A model generated the notes under the pieces. The model saw nothing but the letters and a program-made list of their open reading frames with translations, did no database searches and was not told the DNA's origin. Below are positions 23,410 through 32,337 of a DNA stretch of 64,000 bases, one piece after another (the stretch's first letter is position 1; every line of letters starts with the position of its first letter). Source of the DNA: Bacteroidales bacterium (GTDB taxonomy: Bacteria; Bacteroidota; Bacteroidia; Bacteroidales; UBA932); contig JAFXFS010000003.1 of NCBI GenBank assembly GCA_017513445.1, forward strand, positions 1 through 64,000, given 5' to 3'. The position numbers were made by a program, and so were the translations under genes.

Positions 23410-25686
23410 ATGATTAAAAAAATTTTTGCGGTAATGTTATCATTTATGGTAACATCGTCGCTCTATGCGCAAATTAATGACGCAACAATTACAGGACATA
23501 TAATAGATAAAAATAGTGGAGAACATATACCATTCGTAACTATAATTCTTAATAATGGTGAGGCCTACACTACAAGTGATGAAACAGGCCACTATATGAT
23601 CTCTAATTTGCCAGTTGGAAAACATACTCTCAAGGCTACGCTTATGGGATATAAAGAGGATATACAGATTGTAAATATCTCAAAAGCAAACACTTATGTA
23701 GTACACTTCTCTTTGGATCCAGATGAGCAAATGTTAGAAGAGGTGGTGGTAACAGGAAATAGATATGTTACAAAAAAGAGAGAAACAGGTAATATTGTAA
23801 ACATCATTTCTCCAAAGAAGTTTGAGACTACGGCATCTGTAACTCCGGCAGAAATCCTCAACTTCCAACCAGGATTGAGAGTTGAGTATGATTGTGGAAA
23901 CTGTGGTGTTCCTCAGTTAAGAATTAATGGATTATCAGGTCAATATTCTCAAGTTCTTCTTGATAGTAGGGCAATTTTCAGCTCTTTAGGAATGGTGTAT
24001 GGACTTGAACAACTGCCTTCTTCAATGATAGAGAGGGTAGAAGTGGTTAGAGGTGGAGGTTCTGCGCTATTTGGATCAAATGCAATAGGTGGAACAGTAA
24101 ATATTATAACAAAGGAACCAACTTCTTCTCTGTTACAACTTTCAAATCAAACCGGACTTATTGGAGGCGAATCTCTTGATGCAAACACATCATTGAATGG
24201 TTCTTTCATCTCTGGTGATGGCAGAACAGGTGCTTATCTCTTTACAATGGTAAGGAGTCGCGATGGTTATGATCATAACGATGATGGCTTCACTGATATT
24301 CCTAAGCTCAGAAGTGAAACAATGGGAGTACGTGCTTTTCATAAAATTGCAGATAGACAGAAGCTAACTTTTGAGTATCATCATATCCACGAATTCAGAA
24401 GGGGAGGTGATAGTCTAAATATCCCTGCTCACGAGACAAATTTAGCAGAACAACTTGAGCATCAAATTAATGGTGGTGGTCTTACATACGATATAACATC
24501 AAAAAATGAGAAGAATTCAGGATCGGTTTACCTTTCAATGCAGCACATTGGCCGTAACTCATATTTCGGTACTGACAAGAATTTAGATGCTTATGGAAGA
24601 ACAACCGATTATACACTAAATAGTGGTATGCAATGGATCCACAACTTCAAAAATGGCTCATTCCCTGCAATTTTTACTGCAGGATTTGACTATACTATGG
24701 ATAAACTCCACGATGTTATGATTGGATATAACAGAGAGATTAATCAGAAGACACACGTTGGTGGATTGTATGCTCAGAATGAGTGGAAAAATAGTAAGTA
24801 TGGTATTCTTGTAGGACTACGTGCTGATAAACACTCGATGATTAAGAGTCCGATTTTATCTCCAAGAGTAACTTTGAGATATGCTCAGACAAAGGAGATT
24901 ACACTCAGAACTTCTTATGCAAGAGGATATCGTGCGCCTCAGGTTTATGATGAGGATTTGCACGTAGGTGCTGTAGGAGGCGAGGTCTCTTTAATACAGA
25001 TATCTCCTGATTTAATCCCAGAATATTCAAATAATGTAAATATATCTTTTGATTGGTGGAAACAGATAGGCGAGTGGCAAATTAACCTCTTAGTAGAGGC
25101 ATTCTATACAGATTTGGAGAATGTGTTCGCTTTGGTGGAGAAAGGGCACGATGATAAAGGCAATCTTCTTCTTGAGAGAGTAAATGAGGAGGGAGCTACT
25201 GTGGCTGGTGTAAATCTTGAATCAAGAGTCTCTTATGGTAAGAAATTGAGTATTCAAGGTGGATATACATTCCAAAAGAGCCGTTATAAAACTCCTTTCA
25301 TTTGGAGTGATGATGTTGCTCCTCAAAGTTCAATGTATAATACTCCTGATCACTATGGCTATTTGAACCTGGATTACTATCCTATGGAGAAAATGACTCT
25401 ATCTCTTAATGGGGTATTTACAGGATCTATGTTGTTCCAGCACTATGCAGGATATGTTGAGAAGGACTGCGAAAAAGTTACTCCAGCATTTGCAGATTTG
25501 GGAGCTCGAGTAGCATATAATATTGATCTTACCAAAAAAACACAAATGGAGCTCTTTATCTCTGTTAAAAATATTCTGAATCAATATCAAGACGACCTGG
25601 ATGTAGGAATGGATAAAGACTCTAAATATGTTTATGGCCCGGCAACTCCAAGGTCATTCTATTTCGGAGCAAAAGTTTTGTTTTAG
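23410..25686 (+). CDS. TonB-dependent outer-membrane receptor with Cys-x-x-Cys plug
   Basis: 758 residues. Signal peptide (about 1-21, SSLYAQ), carboxypeptidase-regulatory-like domain (about 24-105; ITGHIIDKNSGEHIPFVTI), TonB-box-like EEVVVTG, plug domain (about 115-235; QLRINGLSGQYSQVLLDSR, then GSALFGSNAIGGTVNI), and a 22-strand-type barrel ending with RSFYFGAKVLF. The plug contains DCGNCG, a Cys-x-x-Cys pair that could bind a metal or form a disulfide. It imports a bulky or scarce substrate with TonB energy. A metal complex or cofactor is the best guess given the His-rich neighbour. No SusD partner is present, arguing against glycans. Confidence 0.9.
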   Translation: MIKKIFAVMLSFMVTSSLYAQINDATITGHIIDKNSGEHIPFVTIILNNGEAYTTSDETGHYMISNLPVGKHTLKATLMGYKEDIQIVNISKANTYVVHFSLDPDEQMLEEVVVTGNRYVTKKRETGNIVNIISPKKFETTASVTPAEILNFQPGLRVEYDCGNCGVPQLRINGLSGQYSQVLLDSRAIFSSLGMVYGLEQLPSSMIERVEVVRGGGSALFGSNAIGGTVNIITKEPTSSLLQLSNQTGLIGGESLDANTSLNGSFISGDGRTGAYLFTMVRSRDGYDHNDDGFTDIPKLRSETMGVRAFHKIADRQKLTFEYHHIHEFRRGGDSLNIPAHETNLAEQLEHQINGGGLTYDITSKNEKNSGSVYLSMQHIGRNSYFGTDKNLDAYGRTTDYTLNSGMQWIHNFKNGSFPAIFTAGFDYTMDKLHDVMIGYNREINQKTHVGGLYAQNEWKNSKYGILVGLRADKHSMIKSPILSPRVTLRYAQTKEITLRTSYARGYRAPQVYDEDLHVGAVGGEVSLIQISPDLIPEYSNNVNISFDWWKQIGEWQINLLVEAFYTDLENVFALVEKGHDDKGNLLLERVNEEGATVAGVNLESRVSYGKKLSIQGGYTFQKSRYKTPFIWSDDVAPQSSMYNTPDHYGYLNLDYYPMEKMTLSLNGVFTGSMLFQHYAGYVEKDCEKVTPAFADLGARVAYNIDLTKKTQMELFISVKNILNQYQDDLDVGMDKDSKYVYGPATPRSFYFGAKVLF

Positions 25687-25708
25687 AAAATAATATACTA
25701 CTCTATAT

Positions 25709-25909
25709 AGATTGCCGGGCTTCGCCCAGCAATGACGTTTCGATATCGTCATTCCCGAGCATATTATATCGTCATTCCCGAACTTGTTTCGGGAATCTAT
25801 TTCAATTGTATATCCAACAGATTGCCGGGCTTCGCCCAGCAATGACGAAAAAGAAAGTCCAGCAATGACAGTTAGTTTTAAGTCATTCCCGAGCTTGTCT
25901 CGGGAATCT
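25709..25909. repeat. Paired-hairpin intergenic repeat, cluster 2
   Basis: The same A and B units as at 5339-5500. Type A is complete at 25709-25737 and 25819-25847, with a fragment at 25859-25870. Type B is complete at 25770-25798 and 25882-25909. A truncated B with the same tail (GAGCATATTATAT) as in cluster 1 is at 25747-25769. One B copy changes its stem from CGAG/CTCG to CGAA/TTCG, keeping pairing. Both clusters follow the 3' end of a plus-strand gene. Confidence 0.85.
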
Positions 25910-25951
25910 GTTTAGCTCTTGTATTTGACTTGAAATCAGTGGATTACGAGG

Positions 25952-25997
25952 AAAAAGAAAAAGGACAAACCCTCATTTTTGAAGATTTGTCCTTTTT
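25952..25997 (-). terminator. Terminator of tRNA-Asn
   Basis: AAAGGACAAA (25960-25969) pairs with TTTGTCCTTT (25986-25995). Minus-strand transcripts leave the stem into TTCTTTTTCC. Confidence 0.75.
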
Positions 25998-25999
25998 TG

Positions 26000-26073
26000 C
26001 TCCCCTTCTAGGACTTGAACCTAGGACCCCCTGATTAACAGTCAGGTGCTCTAACCAACTGAGCTAAAGAGGA
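26000..26073 (-). tRNA. tRNA-Asn (anticodon GTT)
   Basis: On the minus strand a 74-nt cloverleaf starts TCCTCTT and ends AAGGGGA plus discriminator G. The D arm is GCTCAGTTGGTTAGAGC, the anticodon arm CCTGACTGTTAATCAGG has GTT in the loop, and the T arm CCTAGGTTCAAGTCCTAG has the GTTCAAG loop. CCA is not encoded. A -7 box lies upstream (26112-26119). Confidence 0.96.
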
Positions 26074-26111
26074 ATTTACCCGTTCAGACATTTACTTGTC
26101 GTTTGGGACTG

Positions 26112-26119
26112 CAAATGTA
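26112..26119 (-). promoter_or_regulatory. -7 box of tRNA-Asn
   Basis: On the minus strand TACATTTG, 38 nt before the tRNA 5' end. Confidence 0.45.
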
Positions 26120-26159
26120 GAACAAAAATAATAAAGTGCAAAATTTATTTAAAAAAAAT

Positions 26160-26167
26160 TAACTTTG
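26160..26167 (+). promoter_or_regulatory. -7 box of the HU-CCDC81/dnaG unit
   Basis: TAACTTTG matches TAnnTTTG, 20 nt before the ATG at 26188. Confidence 0.5.
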
Positions 26168-26187
26168 TAGCGCAATTTTTTTGATAT

Positions 26188-27045
26188 ATGGATATAAATC
26201 TCCTTTCACTACTACTAAAAGAGTTAATTTTAGAGCACGATAAAGTCTCTTTCATATCAATGGGTTCTTTTATGGCCGAGGTAATGCCTGCTTCTGTTTC
26301 AGATAGAGGTATGGTTATTAATCCTCCATATAGAAGACTCTATTATCGTTTTTCCGAAAAGAGTAATGATAAGTTACTTATAAATCTATACGCAGAGAGA
26401 GAAAACATCTCAGTTGAAGAGGCGGAAAGCAGAATGGTGATATTCCTAAGAGAGTTCAGGGAGGAGTTAAACCGCGAGAAGGTGGTTGTTTTTCCAGGTT
26501 TGGGAAGGATGAAAGCATCAATTTCTAACGAATATTTCTTTATTGCTGATGAAGATATTGATATATATCCAGATGGATTGGGCTTGGAACCTATTAGAAT
26601 GAAGGTTTTAAAGAGGGAAGAGAGTATTTCGGATGACAAACCAAAAAATATTGAAGAGTCTCCGAAAGTTGGAAAAATTGAAGAATCTCTGGCAGAGAAG
26701 GTTGTTGAAGAGTTGCCTCAAAATCAAGAGGAGACTCCAAAAGAGGAAAATATAAAGGAGGAGACTCCAAAAGAGGAGATTATAAAGGAGGAGAAACAGG
26801 AGAAACAACCTGAGGAACAGAGCGTTGAGGAGAAAAAAGAGCAGATATTCGAAGAGAAGGTGGCCAAAGAGAAAAAGATAGAAAAAAAGAGAGCCAAATT
26901 CCCATTATGGTTGGGATTGTTACTTATTGTTATAGCAATTTTAGTTATCTTCTTCTTTATTATGTATATTTGTTCCGATGCAGAGTGGGTTTGGAAACTT
27001 CTGTATAATGATGAGCAATTGAGAATACTTGGCAAGAATTTCTAA
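26188..27045 (+). CDS. HU-CCDC81-domain membrane protein
   Basis: 285 residues. The N-terminal half (about 1-140) resembles the bacterial HU-CCDC81 tandem (HDKVSFISMGSFMAEV, then YADEDID-like end), a Bacteroidota family distantly related to HU DNA-binding proteins. A very acidic and basic Glu/Lys-rich linker (about 150-230) contains a duplicated 10-residue unit. One transmembrane helix lies near 235-257, with only about 25 residues after it. Many relatives continue into a SPOR peptidoglycan-binding domain, which is missing here. It overlaps the dnaG start by one base (TAATG), so the two genes are translationally coupled. Function unknown; an envelope-nucleoid link is speculative. Confidence 0.7.
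   Translation: MDINLLSLLLKELILEHDKVSFISMGSFMAEVMPASVSDRGMVINPPYRRLYYRFSEKSNDKLLINLYAERENISVEEAESRMVIFLREFREELNREKVVVFPGLGRMKASISNEYFFIADEDIDIYPDGLGLEPIRMKVLKREESISDDKPKNIEESPKVGKIEESLAEKVVEELPQNQEETPKEENIKEETPKEEIIKEEKQEKQPEEQSVEEKKEQIFEEKVAKEKKIEKKRAKFPLWLGLLLIVIAILVIFFFIMYICSDAEWVWKLLYNDEQLRILGKNF
26731..26790 (+). repeat. 30-bp in-frame tandem duplication
   Basis: Positions 26731-26760 and 26761-26790 are direct repeats that differ at two bases. They encode ETPKEENIKE and ETPKEEIIKE in the linker of the HU-CCDC81 protein, probably arising by replication slippage. Confidence 0.9.
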
Positions 27046-29060
27046 TGATAGATAGGGCAACGGTAGATAAAATTTTAGATGCAACACAGATTGTGGATGT
27101 TATCGGTGATTTTGTGTCTTTGAGAAGAAGAGGTGCAAATTATTTAGGATTATGCCCATTCCATCAAGACAAGAATCCATCTATGTCTGTATCTCCAACG
27201 AAAGGAATTTTCAAATGTTTCTCTTGCGGAAAATCTGGTACAGCTTTATCATTTCTGATGGAGCACGAACATCTCTCATATCCGGACGCTCTAAAATATC
27301 TTGCAGCAAAGTATGGTATCGAGGTTCAAGAGGAGGAAGAGAGTCCGGAACAAATCGCTCAACGCCTTAAATATGAGTCACTTGCAATAGTTTCTCAATA
27401 TGCGGGAGAGTATTATCAAGACTATCTTTTTAATTCTGAACACGGCAAAGCAATAGGTTTGGCATACTTCAAAGAGAGAGGTTTTTCTGAGCTGACAATA
27501 AAAAAATTTGGACTTGGTTTCTCCCCAATAGGTCGTTCAACTTTTGTAGATGCTGCGAAGGCAAAAAGTTATAAAGAGGATATTATTGTTGATGCAGGTC
27601 TTGCCATAAGACGTGATAATGGAGAGGTTGTAGATAGATTTTATGACAGAGTGATGTTCCCAATACATAATATTTCGGGAAAAATAATTGCCTTTGGCGG
27701 AAGAACTCTTCGTACAGACAAAAGTGTTGCCAAATACATTAATTCTCCAGAGACCGAACTCTATAATAAGAGTCGCTCATTGTATGGGATATTTTTTGCT
27801 AAAAGTGCAATTTCAAAAGAGGATAAGTGCTATTTGGTTGAGGGATATACAGATGTACTATCAATGCATCAGGCCGGTATAGAGAATGTTGTAGCATCTA
27901 GTGGAACAGCTCTTACAGTTGAACAAATTCGTCTTATCAAGAGATTTACCAATAAAATCACAATTATTTATGATGGTGATGAAGCCGGAATAAAGGCCTC
28001 TTTAAGGGGAATTGATCTTATCTTGGAGCAAGGGATGGAGGTTAAAGTTGTTTTACTTCCTGAAAATGAGGATCCTGATTCATTCTCAAAATCCAGATTT
28101 AAGGATCAGATTTTGTCATATATTGAGGCGAATGAGAAGGATTTCATCTCTTATAAAAGCGACTTGTTGCTTAAAGATTCAGGGAGAGATCCAATCAGAC
28201 GAGCAAATGTAATCAACGACGTAATAGCATCTATTGCAGTAATTCCAGATGCCATTGTCAGAAATGTCTATGTAGAAGAGATTTCCCAAATGTTTGATCT
28301 CAAGTCGGAATCAATTTTTACAAAAATCTCTTCATTGAGAGATAAGAGGAAGAACTGGAATAGAGTTCAGGAAGAGTATCAACCTATTGAATCTCCGCAA
28401 GAGGCCGTTGAGCCAGTTAATAAAAACCAAAATCAGCAAAGTGCCGCCAATGGATTGATAACCAATGGCTTACTTGCGGTTAGCGAAAGAGAGATTCTTT
28501 ACTATCTTCTTAAATTTGGCCTCTATACATTAATTTTTGAAGAGGATAAACTCTACAATGCTCAGGTTCAGGAGAAGATTACAGTTGCGCACTATATCAA
28601 AAGCGAGTTAGATGAGGATGAACTTGAATTTGTAAACCCAATTTATAAGAGTATATATGACTTATATTACTCAAATACCTCTCTGAAAGTCTTTGATAAT
28701 GAAAAAGAGAGAGATTTTGCACAACAACGTGTGATGAGATTCTTTATGGACAACAATAGTCCAACTATTTCGCAATCTGTCCTAAAAATATTATCGGCTG
28801 AAGAGGATGAATCTGCTCTTACAATTGATAAATATAAAGACTCTTTAGTGCCTGAAGAGCACAAACTTTCACGTAGTGTTCCAAAGAGTGTTCTTCTCTA
28901 TAAGTTGAGAATTACTGAGCAGCACTGTATGCAGTTGACTAAAAAACTTGGCGAGATACGGTTGGAGGGTAATCCACAACTTCAAATAACAATTTTATCT
29001 CAACTACAACAACTTACAAAGGTCAAAAATGCCTTCTCAAAGGAATTGTCGAGATTATAA
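27045..29060 (+). CDS. dnaG: DNA primase
   Basis: 671 residues. The zinc-binding domain has CPFHQDK (Cys 37, His 40) and FKCFSCGKSG (Cys 58, Cys 61). The catalytic core includes the TOPRIM motifs YLVEGYTD (Glu near 266) and IIYDGDEAG (about 308-316). The C-terminal helicase-binding domain is divergent, as usual. It makes RNA primers for replication on the lagging strand with DnaB. The ATG overlaps the stop of the upstream gene. It is not in the rpsU-dnaG-rpoD arrangement of proteobacteria. Confidence 0.96.
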   Translation: MIDRATVDKILDATQIVDVIGDFVSLRRRGANYLGLCPFHQDKNPSMSVSPTKGIFKCFSCGKSGTALSFLMEHEHLSYPDALKYLAAKYGIEVQEEEESPEQIAQRLKYESLAIVSQYAGEYYQDYLFNSEHGKAIGLAYFKERGFSELTIKKFGLGFSPIGRSTFVDAAKAKSYKEDIIVDAGLAIRRDNGEVVDRFYDRVMFPIHNISGKIIAFGGRTLRTDKSVAKYINSPETELYNKSRSLYGIFFAKSAISKEDKCYLVEGYTDVLSMHQAGIENVVASSGTALTVEQIRLIKRFTNKITIIYDGDEAGIKASLRGIDLILEQGMEVKVVLLPENEDPDSFSKSRFKDQILSYIEANEKDFISYKSDLLLKDSGRDPIRRANVINDVIASIAVIPDAIVRNVYVEEISQMFDLKSESIFTKISSLRDKRKNWNRVQEEYQPIESPQEAVEPVNKNQNQQSAANGLITNGLLAVSEREILYYLLKFGLYTLIFEEDKLYNAQVQEKITVAHYIKSELDEDELEFVNPIYKSIYDLYYSNTSLKVFDNEKERDFAQQRVMRFFMDNNSPTISQSVLKILSAEEDESALTIDKYKDSLVPEEHKLSRSVPKSVLLYKLRITEQHCMQLTKKLGEIRLEGNPQLQITILSQLQQLTKVKNAFSKELSRL

Positions 29061-29087
29061 CAATTCAACAGAATTGTTGTATCTTTG
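29059..29087 (+). promoter_or_regulatory. metG promoter with a perfect palindrome in the spacer region
   Basis: TATCTTTG (29080-29087) is the -7 box. Directly upstream, AACAATTC (29059-29066) and GAATTGTT (29071-29078) form a perfect 8-bp inverted repeat around AACA. This may be an operator, or a weak terminator for dnaG (its first base overlaps the dnaG stop region and no T-run follows). Confidence 0.5.
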
Positions 29088-29118
29088 CACCCTAATTCAA
29101 ATAAATTAAAATAATAAT

Positions 29119-31182
29119 ATGAGTGATTTTAAAAGAACATTAGTTACTTGTGCATTGCCTTATGCAAATGGCCCTGTTCATATCGGACACCTGGCAGGTG
29201 TTTATGTCCCAGCAGATATATATGTGAGATATTTGCGAATGCGTGGTAATGATGTACTTTTTGTTTGTGGATCTGATGAACACGGCGTTCCAATCACAAT
29301 TAAAGCTAAAAAGTTAGGTTGTACACCACAAGATGTGGTAGATAAATATCACGGAATCATTAAACAGGCATTCAGTGACTTCGGTATTAAGTTTGACATC
29401 TACTCTCGTACAAGTTCTGCGACACATAGAGAGACAGCGTCAGAATTCTTCAAGAAGTTACACGATGATGGAAAATTCATTGAGAAAGAGAGTGAGCAGT
29501 ATTACGATGAAGAAGCTGGCTCTTTCCTTGCTGATAGATACATTGTTGGAACTTGTCCAAAGTGTGGTGCTGAAGGTGCTTATGGTGATCAATGCGAGAA
29601 GTGTGGTAGTACATTAAGTCCAGACGAGTTGATAAATCCACACTCTGCGATAAGTGGTTCTCAACCTGTAAAACGTGCCACAAAACACTGGTATTTACCT
29701 CTTGATCAATATGAATCTTGGTTGAGCGAGTGGATTTTGGATGGACACAAAGAGTGGAAAGTAAATGTTTATGGTCAATGCAAATCTTGGATTGATGGTG
29801 GTTTGCAACCTCGTGCTGTGAGCCGTGACCTTGATTGGGGTGTTCCTGTACCTGTAGAAGGAGGTGAAGGTAAGGTGCTTTATGTATGGTTTGATGCTCC
29901 AATCGGTTATATATCAAATACTAAAGAATTGCTTCCAAATGATTGGGAGAAGTGGTGGAAGAGTGAAGATACTAAGTTGGTACACTTTATTGGTAAAGAT
30001 AATATAGTATTCCACTGTATAGTATTCCCTGCTATGTTAAAGGCATACGGTGATGGATATATTTTGCCAGAAAATGTTCCTGCTAATGAGTTCTTGAACC
30101 TTGAAGGAGATAAAATATCTACTTCAAAGAATTGGGCAGTTTGGTTGCACGAATATCTTCAAGAGTTCCCTTCTCAACAAGATATTTTGCGTTACGTTTT
30201 GTGTGCAAATGCTCCTGAAACCAAGGATAATGACTTCACTTGGAAAGATTTCCAAACCCGAAACAATAGCGAATTAGTAGCGATTTTCGGAAACTTTGTT
30301 AACAGAGCGGTTGTTCTGACTCACAAATATTTCTGTGGTGTGGTTCCTCAAAACTTAAAGCCGGAAGATATTGATAGTGAGACACTTGCACAAATCCCTC
30401 AGATTAAGAAAGATTTAGAGTATTATATCGAAAATTATAAATTCCGCGAGGCATTGAAAGAGGCAATGAACTTGGCGCGCCTTGGTAATAAATATCTTAC
30501 AGATACTGAACCTTGGAAGGTGGCAAAGAGTGATATGGATCGTACTGCATCAATCCTTTATACCTCATTGCAAATTTGTGCGAATCTTGCCATTGCCTTT
30601 GCTCCATTCCTTCCATTCTCTACTGAGAAATTAAACAGAATCTTGAATGTTGAGCAACTACCTTGGGATCTATTCGCAACTGAGGATATTTTGAAATCTG
30701 GACACTCTTTAAATCCTGCAGAACTATTATTTGCTAAGATTGAAGATGAGCAGGTTCAATTCCAAATCGATAAGTTGAATGCTACAAAAGCAGAGAATAA
30801 ACAGAATGAGGAGAAAGCCAATATCAATGAGGAACCAGCGCTTGCTCCAGCAAAAGAGGAGTGTACATTTGACGACTTTATGAAGTTGGATATCAGAACA
30901 GCAACTGTACTTGAGGCAGAGAGGGTTCCTAAGACTGATAAACTATTGAAACTTACAATTGATACAGGTCTTGACCAACGTACAATTGTTTCAGGTATAG
31001 CTGAGTATTATACTCCAGAAGAGATGGTGGGTAAGCAAATCTGCATCTTGGCAAATCTTCAACCTAGAAAAATTCGTGGTATTGAATCAAAGGGTATGAT
31101 TCTAATGGCAAAACAAGAGGATGGAAAGATGAGAGTTGTATCTCCTGAAGAGAGATTACTAAATGGTTCTACAGTTGGTTAA
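29119..31182 (+). CDS. metG: Methionyl-tRNA synthetase
   Basis: 687 residues. Class I synthetase with HIGH (22-25, in GPVHIGHL), a zinc knuckle CPKCG...CEKCG (near 147-165), and KISTSKN as the KMSKS equivalent near 333. The C-terminal domain (about 580-687; [20 protein letters not shown]) is the EMAP-II-like tRNA-binding/dimerisation unit. A charged linker (about 550-580) joins it. It attaches methionine to initiator and elongator tRNAs in the cytoplasm. Own promoter upstream, bidirectional terminator downstream, and convergent with trpS. Confidence 0.97.
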   Translation: MSDFKRTLVTCALPYANGPVHIGHLAGVYVPADIYVRYLRMRGNDVLFVCGSDEHGVPITIKAKKLGCTPQDVVDKYHGIIKQAFSDFGIKFDIYSRTSSATHRETASEFFKKLHDDGKFIEKESEQYYDEEAGSFLADRYIVGTCPKCGAEGAYGDQCEKCGSTLSPDELINPHSAISGSQPVKRATKHWYLPLDQYESWLSEWILDGHKEWKVNVYGQCKSWIDGGLQPRAVSRDLDWGVPVPVEGGEGKVLYVWFDAPIGYISNTKELLPNDWEKWWKSEDTKLVHFIGKDNIVFHCIVFPAMLKAYGDGYILPENVPANEFLNLEGDKISTSKNWAVWLHEYLQEFPSQQDILRYVLCANAPETKDNDFTWKDFQTRNNSELVAIFGNFVNRAVVLTHKYFCGVVPQNLKPEDIDSETLAQIPQIKKDLEYYIENYKFREALKEAMNLARLGNKYLTDTEPWKVAKSDMDRTASILYTSLQICANLAIAFAPFLPFSTEKLNRILNVEQLPWDLFATEDILKSGHSLNPAELLFAKIEDEQVQFQIDKLNATKAENKQNEEKANINEEPALAPAKEECTFDDFMKLDIRTATVLEAERVPKTDKLLKLTIDTGLDQRTIVSGIAEYYTPEEMVGKQICILANLQPRKIRGIESKGMILMAKQEDGKMRVVSPEERLLNGSTVG

Positions 31183-31200
31183 TCCAATATATTAGCATAA

Positions 31201-31238
31201 AAAAACTCTCCGTTAGCATAGTGCTACGGAGAGTTTTT
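31201..31238. terminator. Bidirectional terminator between metG and trpS
   Basis: AAAAACTCTCCGT (31201-31213) pairs with ACGGAGAGTTTTT (31226-31238), with an inner AGCA/TGCT stem. U-tracts are present in both directions. Confidence 0.9.
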
Positions 31239-31252
31239 ATTTATAGGGGATA

Positions 31253-32335
31253 TTATTTAAATCTTTCTACTTGAGATGCTATTAATTCTACATCATCAAA
31301 ATAGTTAATTTTCATTGCTTGTTTAACCTCTGCAAGTGTTTGAGCAGCAGTGGCTTGTGCGATTTCGCTTCCCTCTTTAAGAACTTGATAAACATAAGGG
31401 ATATCCTTTTGGAACTCTTTTCTGCGTTCACGAATTGGTTCCAACTCCTCTTGAAGAACTGCATTCAAGAACTTTTTAATTTTTACATCACCAAGACCAC
31501 CTCTCTTGTAATGATCTTTTAGTTCATCAAGATTTGCATAGTCTGGAAGATATTTAGCAAATTGTTCATCTTTACAGAAACAATCAAGGTAGGTAAATAC
31601 AGTATTGCCCTCAACATTACCTGGATCCTCAATTCTAATGTGGTTAGGATCAGTGTACATACTCATCACCTTCTTTCTAACATCTTCAGCTTCATCACTT
31701 AAGTAGATGCAATTGCCAAGAGATTTGCTCATTTTTGCTTTACCATCTGTGCCTGGCAATCTCAAGCAAGATTTATTATCAGGAAGAAGAACCTCTGGCT
31801 CTACCAATGTCTCTCCGTAAATAGAGTTGAACTTTCTAACTATCTCTCTTGTCTGTTCAATCATTGGTTCCTGATCCTCTCCCACAGGTACAGTTGTTGC
31901 TTTAAATGCTGTGATATCAGATGCTTGCGAGATCGGATATGTGAAGAAACCAACAGGAATACTATTCTCGAACTTGCGCATTTGAATCTCACTCTTAACG
32001 GTTGGATTTCTTTGTAAACGTGCAATAGTTACGAGGTTCATATAATAAAATGCCAACTCACAAAGTTCAGGAACTTGAGATTGAATGAAGAGTGTAGATT
32101 TCTTTGGGTCCAATCCACAAGCCAAATAATCTAATGCCACTTCGATAATATTTTGACGCACCTTCTCTGGATTGTCAGCATTATCAGTAAGAGCTTGAGC
32201 ATCAGCAATCATAATAAAAATCTTCTCAAACTCACCTGAATTTTGCAATTCAACTCTTCTTTTTAATGAACCTACATAGTGTCCGATATGTAGTCTGCCG
32301 GTAGGTCTATCTCCCGTTAAAATAATTTTTCCCAT
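31253..32335 (-). CDS. trpS: Tryptophanyl-tRNA synthetase
   Basis: 360 residues. Class I signatures are [15 protein letters not shown] (7-21) and KAKMSKS (about 200). It charges tRNA-Trp with tryptophan in the cytoplasm. The start codon lies 2 nt after the recA stop on the same strand, so the two are probably co-transcribed from the recA promoter. The neighbourhood is unrelated to tryptophan synthesis. TrpB2 is about 13 kb away. Confidence 0.96.
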   Translation of the reverse strand: MGKIILTGDRPTGRLHIGHYVGSLKRRVELQNSGEFEKIFIMIADAQALTDNADNPEKVRQNIIEVALDYLACGLDPKKSTLFIQSQVPELCELAFYYMNLVTIARLQRNPTVKSEIQMRKFENSIPVGFFTYPISQASDITAFKATTVPVGEDQEPMIEQTREIVRKFNSIYGETLVEPEVLLPDNKSCLRLPGTDGKAKMSKSLGNCIYLSDEAEDVRKKVMSMYTDPNHIRIEDPGNVEGNTVFTYLDCFCKDEQFAKYLPDYANLDELKDHYKRGGLGDVKIKKFLNAVLQEELEPIRERRKEFQKDIPYVYQVLKEGSEIAQATAAQTLAEVKQAMKINYFDDVELIASQVERFK

Positions 32336-32337
32336 TG

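Larger units (their letters stand above)
25687..25999. other. Gene-free stretch between the TonB receptor and tRNA-Asn
   Basis: This gap holds repeat cluster 2 (25709-25909) and the tRNA terminator (25952-25997). Short open frames across it are translations of the repeat and are not considered genes. Confidence 0.85.

Noticed and set aside
25654-25842. Open frame on the minus strand over repeat cluster 2
   Set aside because: Same repeat-derived peptide as in cluster 1.
29477-29917. 146-codon His/Gln-rich minus-strand open frame inside metG
   Set aside because: Antisense shadow of the metG zinc and catalytic region, with no start context or promoter.
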